A stretch of 64,000 nucleotides of DNA from Bog-473 sp963706555. Lineage in GTDB: Bacteria > Actinomycetota > Acidimicrobiia > Acidimicrobiales > RAAP-2. The notes beneath the pieces were generated by a model. That model was not told the DNA's origin. It searched no databases and saw only the letters and a program-made list of their open reading frames with translations. Position numbers and translations under genes: made by a program. The stretch lies in NCBI GenBank assembly GCA_963706555.1, contig OY970164.1, positions 1,798,001-1,862,000 of the forward strand, read 5' to 3'. This document shows positions 51,632 through 60,906 of the stretch, in pieces (position 1 is the first letter of the stretch; each line of letters begins with the position of its first letter).

Positions 51632-52720
51632 GTGCCAATCAAATTCGGGCGACTAAGCAAGCTTCTCACCGCTGGGCTCGCCCTAGCGATCGTTGGAGTG
51701 GTCTTTGTGGGCAACCAAGCTCGACCGTCCGGCCACACCACCACCCTGTCGACCCGCTTGGCCTCGGCAACCCGAGTGGCGGAAATCTACAACGGAAGCG
51801 GCTATTGGTTGGTCGGATCTGACGGGGGTGTCTTCACGTATGGAGACGCTCAATTCTACGGCTCCATGGCCGGAAGACACCTGAACTCGCCGATCACGGG
51901 CATCGTCGCCACCGCTGACGCCAAGGGCTACTGGCTGGTAGCCAAGGACGGCGGCGTCTTCACATTTGGTGATGCCACGTTCCAGGGATCGATGGGCAAC
52001 TCGGCTCTCGCTGCACCCGTCGTCGGTATGGCTTCGTCAACCGCAGCGAGCGCTGTCGGTTCTCCTGGTCCTGCGGGAGCTACGGGAGCCACCGGACCTC
52101 AGGGACCGGCAGGACCGCCTGACAGCACCGTCGCTGCAGATCTGATAACTGAAATGACTAGAGCTGAGGCCGCAGAAAGCGCTCTCAATAGTCAGATGAC
52201 TGGGCTGCAGGGTTCTAACACTTCGGCCACTCTGACAAGTCTTTCTACCGCGCAAGCAGCTATTCAAAACGACGTTACCACGCTCCTTGGCCAGACAACT
52301 GGTCTTGCCACTGCTGCCAACCAGGCAACTGCTCAAACCACCCTTAACACGATTAATACCAACGTTGGAACTAGTGGCGTGGCGCTACAGTCGGTAGTCA
52401 ACCAGCTCCCCGGCCAAATAACTACGAGTCAAACCGCCTTGGCGACAGCTATTACAAACGCCGTTAGCACGCTAGCTGGTGTTCCCGGTGGGACCACTCT
52501 GATAAGTCTTCTCAACCAGATAAATGCTCTTGCCTCTGGTACTAACTTGTCAGCTCTTCAAGCCGCACTCACTACCGCGATAACGAATAGTGCCGCTCCT
52601 CTTGCCACTGCTGCCAATATGTCAACTCTTCAAGCCACCGTGAACTCGCTCAACACCACCGTGAACACGATCAACACTAAGCTTGACACCCTCTGCGCTA
52701 AGGACGGAGCGTCTTGTTAG
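51632..52720 (+). CDS. Secreted protein with GYWLV repeats, collagen-like stretch and Asn/Thr/Ala-rich domain
   Basis: The product (about 362 residues) starts at GTG 51632 after an AAAGGAGA site. A signal peptide (LSKLLTAGLALAIVGVVFVG) is followed by two repeats of the GYWLVxxDGGVFTxGDAxFxGSM type, a collagen-like run (GSPGPAGATGATGPQGPAGP) and a long domain of low-complexity helical repeats rich in Ser, Thr, Asn and Ala, ending in a Cys pair (LCAKDGASC). The DNA is visibly more AT-rich than its surroundings, with codons such as ACT, AAT and CTT, suggesting transfer. Likely a surface fibre or adhesin-like protein; function unknown. Confidence 0.8.
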   Translation: MPIKFGRLSKLLTAGLALAIVGVVFVGNQARPSGHTTTLSTRLASATRVAEIYNGSGYWLVGSDGGVFTYGDAQFYGSMAGRHLNSPITGIVATADAKGYWLVAKDGGVFTFGDATFQGSMGNSALAAPVVGMASSTAASAVGSPGPAGATGATGPQGPAGPPDSTVAADLITEMTRAEAAESALNSQMTGLQGSNTSATLTSLSTAQAAIQNDVTTLLGQTTGLATAANQATAQTTLNTINTNVGTSGVALQSVVNQLPGQITTSQTALATAITNAVSTLAGVPGGTTLISLLNQINALASGTNLSALQAALTTAITNSAAPLATAANMSTLQATVNSLNTTVNTINTKLDTLCAKDGASC

Positions 52721-53138
52721 TGAACGCCTGCACCGAGGAGCTGGAGGGGGCGCCGACGGAGTGAGATCCCTTGAAGCGCATGGCGGTTCGCGCTTCGCCC
52801 AAGACCGGCGGCGTCAAGGTTTCGGTGCTCTGGCTTGATCCGCTCGATGCGGCGTTCCGGCGGTCTGACGGCCAAGAGCGAATCCGAGGCCAGTGGCTCA
52901 GAGGTTGGGCGCGCCAACCGAGTTCGCGGCGTTCTGCGGCCCGCTATTTCTTATCCCAATTGCCGGGGGCGCAAAGACGCCTTCACACGGGAAGAGACGC
53001 AGGCGACTGCGAAATACTCCTCAGGGCGGAGCGCCGAGCCGCCGCTGCCCATCCCGCCGTAGTGTTGGGAGGTTCGCCTTGCGTCGTCAGGGCGTCGACG
53101 ACAGCGGCCCTCTGAGCGCCCAGAGTGGGAGCCGCTGG
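52721..53138. other. Intergenic region with tRNA-derived direct repeat
   Basis: No gene is convincing. The stretch contains the 13-bp copy CCGGGGGCGCAAA (52963-52975) of the tRNA-Arg 3' end. Base composition returns to high GC within this region. The rest holds nothing I can name. Confidence 0.4.
52963..52975 (+). repeat. Distal copy of the candidate att repeat
   Basis: CCGGGGGCGCAAA is identical to 51264-51276. Flanking bases do not resemble a tRNA, so it is not a second tRNA gene. Confidence 0.45.
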
Positions 53139-54434
53139 TCAACCAGCCAGGGGTACCGAACCGAAGAAGCCGGCGTCGCCGTAGGTAAAGATGCCGCCGT
53201 CGCCGCCGAGCAGCCAGTAGCCGTGGCCGGAAGGTGTCGGGGCCATGGCGAACACCGGTGCGGCGAGAGAGAGGCCACCCGCCGAGCCTTCGAAGGGGGC
53301 ATCGCCGAAGCTGAATACCCCTCCGTCATAGGCCGCAAGCCAGTAGCCCCCACCGTCGGATGTCGCGGCCACGCCGACGACCGGCGCATTCAGGTGCACG
53401 CCGCCGAGCGAGCCGAAGAAGGCGGCATCACCGAAGGAAAAGACACCGCCGTCAGCGGCGACCAGCCAGTAGCCCCCACCGTCGGGCGTCGCGGCCACGC
53501 CGACGACCGGCGCATTCAGGTGCACGCCGCCGAGCGAGCCGAAGAAGGCGGCATCACCGAAGGAAAAGACACCGCCGTCAGCGGCGACCAGCCAGTAGCC
53601 CCCACCGTCGGGCGTCGCGGCCATGCCGACGACCGGCGCATTCAGGTGCACGCCGCCGAGCGAGCCGTGGAACGCCGCGCCGCCAAAGCTGAACACCCCT
53701 CCGTCGGCCGTGTCGATCCAGTAGCCCTGGCCAGTCGGGTCGGCCGTCATCCCTACGACGGGTCGGTTGAGAGGCGGCAAGAGCCCCGCAGTGACAGCGT
53801 CACCTTTGGCCACGACGTCCGCTCCACTGGCGTAGACGCCCCAGTACCCGTGGCCGTCGGTGGTGGCGGCCATCCCCACCGCCACGTACGCGTCCGCGAG
53901 ATCGATGACGTCAAAGGCCAACGAAGATCTGCCGCCCAGGTCAGGGGAGCACGATGGCGCCGACTGCGGGCCGCTCGACGACGACTGGCCGTCCACGGTC
54001 AAGGTGAAGATCCCCGGCGTGACCGGGTCGGCGCAATGAGGGCTCCATTGCCAGAGGATTCCGAGCGGGAGGGGCCCACCCGTGAAGTCCAAAGTGAACG
54101 TCTCGCTCGACGGATCGCGGATCACGTTGGTGTAGCTGCCACCCGAGGCCGGACTGAGTGAAGCCCGAGCGGTCACCCGGACCTGGCACACCTGAGAGGG
54201 GTTGGCCGGGTAGACAGGGAACTCGAGCCCCGCCGACCCCGCCGAACCCGTCACCAGTGGCGCGCCCAGATGGAACCCGCACGTACCGCCAACGGTCGAG
54301 ATGGCGGCAACTGCCGGCTCACCCCCCCCGAATCCGATAAGGCCGAAGGCGATGGAAGCCACCGCCAGCGTCTCGACCCCCAGCGACCGGGCGCATTTGT
54401 GAAATCGCCCTGACATCGAGGCGCTTCTCGTCAT
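53139..54434 (-). CDS. Secreted protein with tandem 42-residue GYWLV/FGDA repeats
   Basis: The 431-residue product has a signal peptide (VASIAFGLIGFGGGEPAVAA), a Cys-containing beta domain to about residue 190, then six or so repeats of about 42 residues built around PVVGMAATPDGGGYWLVAAD, GGVFSFGDAAFFGSL and GGVHLNA. Three central copies are near-identical in DNA. Such repeats, common in actinobacterial exported proteins, may form a propeller-like surface. A GAGAGGAC site precedes ATG 54434. It is a paralogue, in its repeats, of the protein ending at 52720, on the opposite strand. Confidence 0.82.
   Translation of the reverse strand: MTRSASMSGRFHKCARSLGVETLAVASIAFGLIGFGGGEPAVAAISTVGGTCGFHLGAPLVTGSAGSAGLEFPVYPANPSQVCQVRVTARASLSPASGGSYTNVIRDPSSETFTLDFTGGPLPLGILWQWSPHCADPVTPGIFTLTVDGQSSSSGPQSAPSCSPDLGGRSSLAFDVIDLADAYVAVGMAATTDGHGYWGVYASGADVVAKGDAVTAGLLPPLNRPVVGMTADPTGQGYWIDTADGGVFSFGGAAFHGSLGGVHLNAPVVGMAATPDGGGYWLVAADGGVFSFGDAAFFGSLGGVHLNAPVVGVAATPDGGGYWLVAADGGVFSFGDAAFFGSLGGVHLNAPVVGVAATSDGGGYWLAAYDGGVFSFGDAPFEGSAGGLSLAAPVFAMAPTPSGHGYWLLGGDGGIFTYGDAGFFGSVPLAG
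53330..53700. repeat. 126-bp near-identical tandem repeats within the GYWLV gene
   Basis: The marker GTGCACGCCGCCGAGCGAGC begins at 53394, 53520 and 53646, an exact 126-bp (42-codon) period, and the intervening bases are almost unchanged. Low divergence compared with the outer repeats implies recent duplication or gene conversion. Confidence 0.9.
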
Positions 54435-55074
54435 TGCAATCGTCCTCTCATGTGCTGTGCGTTTGCCGCTCCCAGCCCCAGGTTCCCACCGCCGATCGCT
54501 GGTGCCTGTGGCTGGGACCGGTGCACGTGGCTCACTCAGAGTCCAGGTACGAGCGCTCCTGGCGTTCGGTGCAAGCCACTAGAGCGCGTGTCTTGAACAC
54601 GTCCCCATTCTTGCAGTCCACGGAGCTTCGACAGGCTCCGTTCGAGGGACCGCGGACGAAAGCGTCAACAAGAGCGAGTGAATCCCGCGTCCCGATTCCT
54701 CCACTGTTGGGTCTCGCGGGGGTTCGTACCGTCGCGCGTTGGCAGCTCTCCCGATCACCTGCATCTCGACCCGTGGCCGATCCTTCGCTGGGGTTTTGGC
54801 CAGGGGTGGTGCTGGCACACCCCGGAAGTTCGGTCTAGCACCCTGGGCATTGTCCTTTCAGCTTTCTAAGGTCCAACCATGGGATTTTCGCCGTGCTGAA
54901 CGTTCTGGTGCCTCCGAGGCAGGCATAATCCTTGTCCTTTCATCGTCCAACGCCGATTCCCTCTTGTGGACCGAAACACCCGGACCCCTCTACGAACGTG
55001 AACCCAACAGTCATCAAACGCGTGATGTCGTCGGCGCCCCAGCCCCTTCGTCGGCGGCATCCGGACCGTCGGCC
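54435..55074. other. 640-bp region without a supported gene
   Basis: A frame in phase with the permease is open from 54739 but has non-protein-like content and no start with a ribosome-binding site before 55075. Short palindromes (GTGTcttgaACAC near 54589; CGGAGCttcgacagGCTCCG near 54619) are present. It probably holds promoters for both flanking genes. Confidence 0.5.
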
Positions 55075-57501
55075 ATGAGGGCCGTGGCCTTTCTCGTCGC
55101 GCACGATTTTCGGCGTCGATGGCGAAGTTGGACCCTGGTTCTGATCGTCCTGGCACTGAGCGCCGGCGTGGTCTTTACCGCCTTCGCCGGTGCGCGGCGG
55201 ACGGACAGCGCGTTTCCGCACCTGTTGCAGTGGTCGCGCCCAGCAGACGTGCTCGTCGCTCCCCAAGGCTCAGGGCTGGGGTCCTACGACGTCGCAGTGG
55301 GGCAACTGCCAGGTGTCGAGGAGTCGGGGCCTGTCGTGGGCATCCAGGCGCTGCCCATCTCGCGCAGCGGAAGGCTCGACGCAGATGCCACAGTCGTCGC
55401 GCCCCTACAGTCAAATCTGCTCCGAACGTTTGATCGCCCGAAAGTTCTGGCTGGCAGGTTGCCGGGGCTCCGCCAGCCCAACGAGGTGGCGATAGATGTC
55501 GTGGCCGCCAAGCGTCTCCGTCTGGGCCTCGGGAGCGTGCTCAGACTGGGCGCGGTCGGCGCTCGCGGTCCACACCACATCCGTCGGCTCTCGGAGCGGG
55601 TCGTGGGCGTCGTCGTCACGCGAGAAAACGTCGTCCCGACTTCTGATTCCGATCAGTTCGGAACGGTCTACGCGACGCCGTCCCTCCTTTACGGATTAGG
55701 CCCTGATTGGCGCCAGTATCAGGCGTTCGACGGGACCTACGTAAGGTTGAAGCCAGGCACCTCGCCCGCCGCTTTCACGCGTGACGTGCAGAGCCTTGCG
55801 CGTCGATACCCCTCGACGGAGGGCACCGTCTTCGTCGATGACGAGTACCAACAGAGCGTGGCAGTTGAACGCGCGATACGCCCGGAGGCGATTGCCCTCG
55901 CCCTCTTCGGTCTTGTCGCGATGCTGACAATGTTCCTTCTCGTTGGGCAACTCGCGTCGCGCCAACTCTCCGCCACTGCCTCTGACTATCCACTGCTCGG
56001 GGCTCTCGGGATGACGAGGCGGGACCGAACCATCGCCGGAATGAGCCAGGTCGCGCTCGTCGCTTTCGCCGGAGCAGTCCTCGCCGCGGTGCTCGCGATC
56101 GCCGCGTCGCCCTTGATGCCCATCGGTCCGGCGCGGCTCGCCGACCTCCACCCGGGGGTGAACGTCGATGCCTTTGTGCTCGGTCTGGGTGTGCTCACCG
56201 TTGTTGTCGTGACGACGGCGCTGGTGTCCTGGCCCGCCTGGCGAAGGGCAGCGGGAAGACAGCTGAACGATTCCGATCTGTTGGCGGTAAATGCTCGCCG
56301 TCCGGGGTGGTTGGCTCCCACCTTCGGCCATTCGGGAGTTCCCCTGACGGCGTCGATCGGCCTACGTTGGGCCCTTGAAACTGGGCGCGGACGCAACAAC
56401 GTGCCTCTGCGGACTGGGATCATCGGTACGGCACTCTCCGTCGCCACGGTTGCGGCCACGCTGACCTTCGGGGCGAACTTCGCTCATCTCGTCAACACCC
56501 CGCGCCTCTACGGGCAGACGTGGGACACGGCCGTTGACCTGCAGTTCGAAGGGATACCCAGCGGGATCGAGCACCAGCTTGCACATCGTCCCGGGCTCAC
56601 CGCATTGACGCTCGGGGTGCACGGCAACATCGCCATTCGGGGTTCCGTTGTTCCTGCTGTCGGGCTGGCCGCAGAAGTCGGTCCGTTGCTGGCACCGGTG
56701 ATTCTTGAAGGCCGGGTTCCACGCACGAGGGATGAATTGGCACTGGGAACGTCGACCCTGCGCCGGTTGCATCTGCAAGTCGGCGACGACGTCGCCACCA
56801 CCGTCAACGGAAGACGAACGTCATTGCACATCGTCGGTCGGGCTGTGTTCCCGCACTTCGGCCAGGGAAGTTTCGCTGCAACCGATCTCGGCGAGGGCGC
56901 GTTGCTGACTGCGAAGGCGCTTTCACCTCCGGCATCGAGCGCGCGCCAGATCGCTCTGATGCGCTTCATTCCGGGGTCCATGCACAATCGGGATGTCACG
57001 GAGACCGAACGCTCACTCACCGGGTACTGCCGCGGGATCGACCAATCGACGTGCCTGGTGAGCAACCAACGACCGTCCGATATTGCAGATCTCGTACGCG
57101 TCGAGAAGACGCCCTTTGTCCTTGCCCTGGTACTCGGAGTGTTCGGTATCGCCGTCTTGGCGCAGCTGGTTGTCCTGTACTGCCGACGGCGGCGGCATGA
57201 CCTCGCTGTGCTCAAGACACTGGGCGCAATTCGCCGTCAGGTGTTTGCCATCACGTGGTGGCAGACGTCCGCCTTGGCGGGTGTGTCGCTCCTGATCGGC
57301 CTTCCGCTCGGCATCGCGGTCGGCCGGTGGATATGGAATCTGTTCGCCGCCAATGTCGGCGTGGTGACCGACGCAACAATCCCGACCTGGACGATCCTGT
57401 TGTTGGTCCCGGTCCTGGTCGTCGTGGCCAACCTCGTCGCTGTGGTGCCAGGCCGGCGTAGCGCCAGCCTGCATCCCGCCGAGGTCCTCCGCAGCGAGTG
57501 A
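55075..57501 (+). CDS. FtsX-like ABC transporter permease (MacB/LolC type), no adjacent ATPase
   Basis: The 808-residue protein starts MRAVAFLVAHDFRRRWRSW and has a first membrane helix, a large extracytoplasmic domain, a central helix trio (ALALFGLVAMLTMFLLVGQL), a second extracytoplasmic domain with CRGIDQSTC, and a C-terminal FtsX core (RRRRHDLAVLKTLGAIRRQVF, then three helices). This duplicated layout is that of single-chain permeases which need a LolD/MacB-type ATPase. No ATPase gene is next to it on either side, so the partner must be encoded elsewhere. Confidence 0.88.
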   Translation: MRAVAFLVAHDFRRRWRSWTLVLIVLALSAGVVFTAFAGARRTDSAFPHLLQWSRPADVLVAPQGSGLGSYDVAVGQLPGVEESGPVVGIQALPISRSGRLDADATVVAPLQSNLLRTFDRPKVLAGRLPGLRQPNEVAIDVVAAKRLRLGLGSVLRLGAVGARGPHHIRRLSERVVGVVVTRENVVPTSDSDQFGTVYATPSLLYGLGPDWRQYQAFDGTYVRLKPGTSPAAFTRDVQSLARRYPSTEGTVFVDDEYQQSVAVERAIRPEAIALALFGLVAMLTMFLLVGQLASRQLSATASDYPLLGALGMTRRDRTIAGMSQVALVAFAGAVLAAVLAIAASPLMPIGPARLADLHPGVNVDAFVLGLGVLTVVVVTTALVSWPAWRRAAGRQLNDSDLLAVNARRPGWLAPTFGHSGVPLTASIGLRWALETGRGRNNVPLRTGIIGTALSVATVAATLTFGANFAHLVNTPRLYGQTWDTAVDLQFEGIPSGIEHQLAHRPGLTALTLGVHGNIAIRGSVVPAVGLAAEVGPLLAPVILEGRVPRTRDELALGTSTLRRLHLQVGDDVATTVNGRRTSLHIVGRAVFPHFGQGSFAATDLGEGALLTAKALSPPASSARQIALMRFIPGSMHNRDVTETERSLTGYCRGIDQSTCLVSNQRPSDIADLVRVEKTPFVLALVLGVFGIAVLAQLVVLYCRRRRHDLAVLKTLGAIRRQVFAITWWQTSALAGVSLLIGLPLGIAVGRWIWNLFAANVGVVTDATIPTWTILLLVPVLVVVANLVAVVPGRRSASLHPAEVLRSE

Positions 57502-57534
57502 CGTCGCCGGTCGAAGCGACGCCGCTCCGGTCGT

Positions 57535-58989
57535 TCAGATTCGCTGACGCCAGCGGGTGAAGACGTCTTCGAGCTCGGGGAGTTGCGGACGAGGCACGAG
57601 CACGAGGAGCCGATCACCGGGCTCTATCCGGGTGCTGCCCCGCGGCGGGATGGTCTCGGCACCTCGGGCGACAACGGCGATGAGGGCGTGGTGCGGGAGA
57701 CCCAGTTCGCTGACTGCGACGCCGGCGATGGCGTGGTCGCCGGCCACGTCGAAGTGGGCAAGTTCGAGGGAGCCTGCGGCGTCGACCGCGAGAGGGTGAG
57801 GCACCGAGATCGGTCGGGGATCGACGAGGTGGAGTCTCCTGGCGAGCGGCTCGAGCGTCGTGCCCTGGAGCAGGGTCGAGGCCACGACGACGAAGAACAC
57901 GGCGTTGAAGATCGTGTCTGCTTTGAAGATCTTGGCGGAGAGCGCCAGCGTCGCCAACACGATCGGGGCGGCACCTCGTAGTCCGGCCCAACCGAGCAGT
58001 ATCCGCTCGCGTCGGGTGAAACGGTTCAGCACAGTGGAAAGGAACACGGCCAGGGGCCTGATCACCACAATGAGCAGTGCCGTCAAGGCCAGCGCCGGGC
58101 CAGCCACCGAACCGAGCTCATGGGGGAAGACGAGCAGCCCGAAGACGATGAACAAGGCGACTTGGGCCAGGAAGGCGAGCCCTTCGTGGAAGGTCACGAT
58201 CTGGTGCCGGTAGCGCGACGGGGTACTGCCGATAGAGAGGCCGACGAGATATACGGCGACGAAGCCGCTCCCCCCGGCGATGTCTGTGGCACCGAACGCG
58301 AGCGCCGCCGCAGCGACCGAGGCTACCGGAGCGAATGCCCCGATGGACTCGGGGAGCCGGGCGAACAGCCACCCTGCTCCGACGGCGAAGGCCACGCCTA
58401 TTGCGACGCCCAGTCCAAGCTGGCGCACCAATTCGACGACGAGCTGAGAGAAGCCGGACTCGGGATGTTGGATCCAGGTGATCAGCCCCAGAGTCAGGGC
58501 GATTGCTACCGGGTCGTTCAAGCCGGTCTCGGCCTCGAGGACGCGGGCCAAGCGGCGGCGGATATCGGTCGAGCGCAGGGTGGCAAAGACCGCGGCGGCG
58601 TCTGTCGATGACACGACAGCGCCCAGGAGGATCGACTGAAGCCACGGGAGATCGAACAGCAGGTGCGCCGCGAGTCCGGCAAGTCCTGCCGTCGCGGCAA
58701 CGCCGACCGTGCTCAGCATCGAAGCGGGAAAGGCCACCTCGCGGAGGCGCCGCCACGAGGAGGACAAGCCGCCTTCGAAGAGGATTGCGGCCAATCCGAC
58801 GATTCCGACGGTTCTGGCCAACTCGACGTTGTCGAAGGTGATCCCGCCCGGCCCATCTGACCCCAGGAACATGCCCAGCCCCAAGAAGACCACCAGGAAT
58901 GGGACGCCCACGCGGGCCGCGCCCAGCGCAACCACCACGCTCACCGCCAGAATGCCACCAATTGCCAAGAGCAGCAGGCCTACATTCAC
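57535..58989 (-). CDS. K+ or Na+/H+ antiporter (CPA family, NhaP2-like) with TrkA-C domain
   Basis: The product (about 484 residues) has some twelve hydrophobic helices with GGITFDNVELARTVGIVGLAAILFEGGLSSS, SSTDAAAVFATLRS and ETGLNDPVAIAL (the ND ion-binding motif), followed by a soluble C-terminal RCK/TrkA-C domain (AVSELGLPHHALIAVVARGAETIPPRGSTRIEPGDRLLVLV). That pattern fits NhaP2-type potassium/proton antiporters. GTG 58989 (VNVGLLLLAIGG) is chosen; the longer frame upstream is arginine/proline-rich. Confidence 0.9.
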   Translation of the reverse strand: MNVGLLLLAIGGILAVSVVVALGAARVGVPFLVVFLGLGMFLGSDGPGGITFDNVELARTVGIVGLAAILFEGGLSSSWRRLREVAFPASMLSTVGVAATAGLAGLAAHLLFDLPWLQSILLGAVVSSTDAAAVFATLRSTDIRRRLARVLEAETGLNDPVAIALTLGLITWIQHPESGFSQLVVELVRQLGLGVAIGVAFAVGAGWLFARLPESIGAFAPVASVAAAALAFGATDIAGGSGFVAVYLVGLSIGSTPSRYRHQIVTFHEGLAFLAQVALFIVFGLLVFPHELGSVAGPALALTALLIVVIRPLAVFLSTVLNRFTRRERILLGWAGLRGAAPIVLATLALSAKIFKADTIFNAVFFVVVASTLLQGTTLEPLARRLHLVDPRPISVPHPLAVDAAGSLELAHFDVAGDHAIAGVAVSELGLPHHALIAVVARGAETIPPRGSTRIEPGDRLLVLVPRPQLPELEDVFTRWRQRI

Positions 58990-59066
58990 CGGGCCATCAT
59001 CGTCGCGACGCTCCCTGGAGGCGGGGCGCCCAGTTATCCGGATGCCGGGAGACCCCAAGTGCCGCC

Positions 59067-59948
59067 CTATGGGCGCGGGCGGGGAAGGCGCAGGATCGCG
59101 GCGGCTTGGTCGGGTGTGGCGACCGGTCTGGCCGATTTCTCGCAAAGTTCGACCGCCTCGGCAACCAGCTCGACGTTGGTAGGCGTGCGGTCGCCACCGT
59201 AGAACTCGAGGCCGATGTGAAGATGCCCGCCGCGCCCAAGTGCAAGCGGAGCAACCTCCGTGGCTACGACGTCACCCCCGTGGGCCGATACGGCCCACGG
59301 GAGATCGCACCCCTCGAGCAGTTCGAGGTACGCGTCAAGGGCCTTCGCCGTCGGGGGGAGCCCGAACGATGCGCCGAGTGGGCCCTGTGCGGCGGAAAAG
59401 TAGAGCTTCAGCATCGCACCTTCGGGGAGAAGCCCGGCCCGCCAGTAGGCCAAGGTGGCGCGCAGGAAGCCTGGCTCGTAGATGGCCAGGCTGGGACCGA
59501 GCTGCAGTTCTCGGCAGAGTGCGAACGCGCGGGCGATGTCGTCGAAGGAGTTGGCGTACACCAACCCGCCGATTGGCACACCCTGATCGTCGAGCCGTCC
59601 GAGGTTGACCGATCCGGGATCGGTCAGGCCGAGTCGTAGGAGTCCGCTCGCTGCAATTGGAGCGAGGTGTTGCAGGCTCATCGTTTTCCCGAAGTGGACC
59701 GTGGGGTACCACAGGGCGTCAGGTCGTTCGGCAAGCACCACCCGCCACGCCTCGAGGTACCGCTCCGCCGCTTGGTCCTCGCTGATCCCTGTCAGGTCAA
59801 TGTGGTTGTGAATGATCGCCGCACCGGCCGCAAAGCAGGCGAGCGCGTTGGCCGCGATCTCATCCGGAGTGCGCGGCACATTCCGGTTGCGCTCCTTGGT
59901 GGTTGCCCCGTTGATAGCTACTTCGATGATCGCCGGTTGGGAGGCCAT
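59067..59948 (-). CDS. BKACE family beta-keto acid cleavage enzyme (DUF849)
   Basis: The product (about 293 residues) is a zinc-dependent TIM-barrel enzyme that condenses a beta-keto acid with acetyl-CoA and cleaves it. It has AIIEVAINGATTKERNRNVPRTPDEIA, the HNH motif in AAIIHNHIDLTG (zinc ligands), and late SAHGGDV and RGGHLHIGLEF. The substrate class cannot be read by eye. ATG 59948 is used; upstream in-frame extension lacks homology-like content. Confidence 0.9.
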   Translation of the reverse strand: MASQPAIIEVAINGATTKERNRNVPRTPDEIAANALACFAAGAAIIHNHIDLTGISEDQAAERYLEAWRVVLAERPDALWYPTVHFGKTMSLQHLAPIAASGLLRLGLTDPGSVNLGRLDDQGVPIGGLVYANSFDDIARAFALCRELQLGPSLAIYEPGFLRATLAYWRAGLLPEGAMLKLYFSAAQGPLGASFGLPPTAKALDAYLELLEGCDLPWAVSAHGGDVVATEVAPLALGRGGHLHIGLEFYGGDRTPTNVELVAEAVELCEKSARPVATPDQAAAILRLPRPRP

Positions 59949-60264
59949 GAGCGGCACCGTAGCCGGTGATCCCTTGGGCGTGCGATCCCCACGCACTGCT
60001 CGACCGGCTCTTTCGCTGGCTCCATTTGAGCGAACGATGTCGGGGAAAGCCCAGTTCAGGCCCGATTGAAGCGACTGAGGCGGCCTGGCTGCGAGACTCC
60101 GGACAACCCTGAGGGCACGAGCCGGAGTGCGCAGCTGACACCCTGCGAGCCGTACCACAGTTATTCCGCTTCAAAGCAGCGGAATCACTTCTCGGCGTGC
60201 CACGAGCCGCGGGCGGCGCTGATCCCAGTCCACGCACGCAGTCGGATTTCAATAGAATCCATGC
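59949..60264. other. Intergenic region with candidate leaderless promoter
   Basis: No gene is supported. TAGAAT (60253-60258) ends 6 nt before the GTG at 60265, the pattern of other apparent leaderless starts in the window; no strong -35 accompanies it. Confidence 0.4.
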
Positions 60265-60906
60265 GTGCCCGACAACCGCATTGGCCTCTTGGGCGCTGGT
60301 CGTCAAGCTCTGGAAACGGCAGGGTATTGCAGAGAGGAAGGCTTCCAACCCGTTTTCTACGTCGAGGAGATGGCCCCCGAGTATGACCGGAACGGGAGGG
60401 AATTCGAGGGTGGGATTTTCCATTTCGACCAGGACCTCGGGGCATTGGCAGACCTCCCCGTTCTCTGTTCGGTGGGGCTGCCGGACACGCGCCGCCGACT
60501 GATCGAGCGTTGGCCGGGACGGAGGTACCTGACCGTGATTTCGAGCCGCGCGTGGGTCGCGAAGGACTGCACCATCGGAGAGGGCTGTCTTGTCGCTCCG
60601 ATGGCTGTGGTGAATCGCCTTTGTCGTCTCGGGGACCATGTGTTGGTGAACGTGGGGGCGACCGTCAGCCACGATGTGACCGTTGGTGACTTCTCTGCAG
60701 TGAGCCCCGGATGCAACATCGGAGGCTGCGTCTCAATCGGGACACAGGTGTTCTTGGGTATCGGCTCCACCGTCCGGGATCGCGTGTCGGTAGGGGATGG
60801 ATCATTCATCGCAGCCGGCGCGGTGGTTGTACGCGACGTTGAAGAGGGTCAGGTGGTGATGGGGGTACCGGCCAAGCCCCGAGAACGCAGGGATCACTCT
60901 TGGTAG
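60265..60906 (+). CDS. NeuD/PglD-like sugar O- or N-acyltransferase
   Basis: The 213-residue protein has a Rossmann-like N-terminus (RIGLLGAGRQALETAGYC) and a left-handed beta-helix of hexapeptide repeats (CTIGEGCLVAPMAVV, VLVNVGATVSHDVTVGDFSAV, VFLGIGSTVRDRVSVGDGSFI), with the catalytic His in SHDV. It resembles acetyltransferases that modify amino sugars made by DegT-type aminotransferases, and such an aminotransferase gene follows directly. Confidence 0.85.
   Translation: MPDNRIGLLGAGRQALETAGYCREEGFQPVFYVEEMAPEYDRNGREFEGGIFHFDQDLGALADLPVLCSVGLPDTRRRLIERWPGRRYLTVISSRAWVAKDCTIGEGCLVAPMAVVNRLCRLGDHVLVNVGATVSHDVTVGDFSAVSPGCNIGGCVSIGTQVFLGIGSTVRDRVSVGDGSFIAAGAVVVRDVEEGQVVMGVPAKPRERRDHSW

Noticed and set aside
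52893..54161. 422-codon plus-strand frame with Arg/His repeats
   Set aside because: Antisense shadow of the GYWLV repeats; its repeats simply mirror the 126-bp units.
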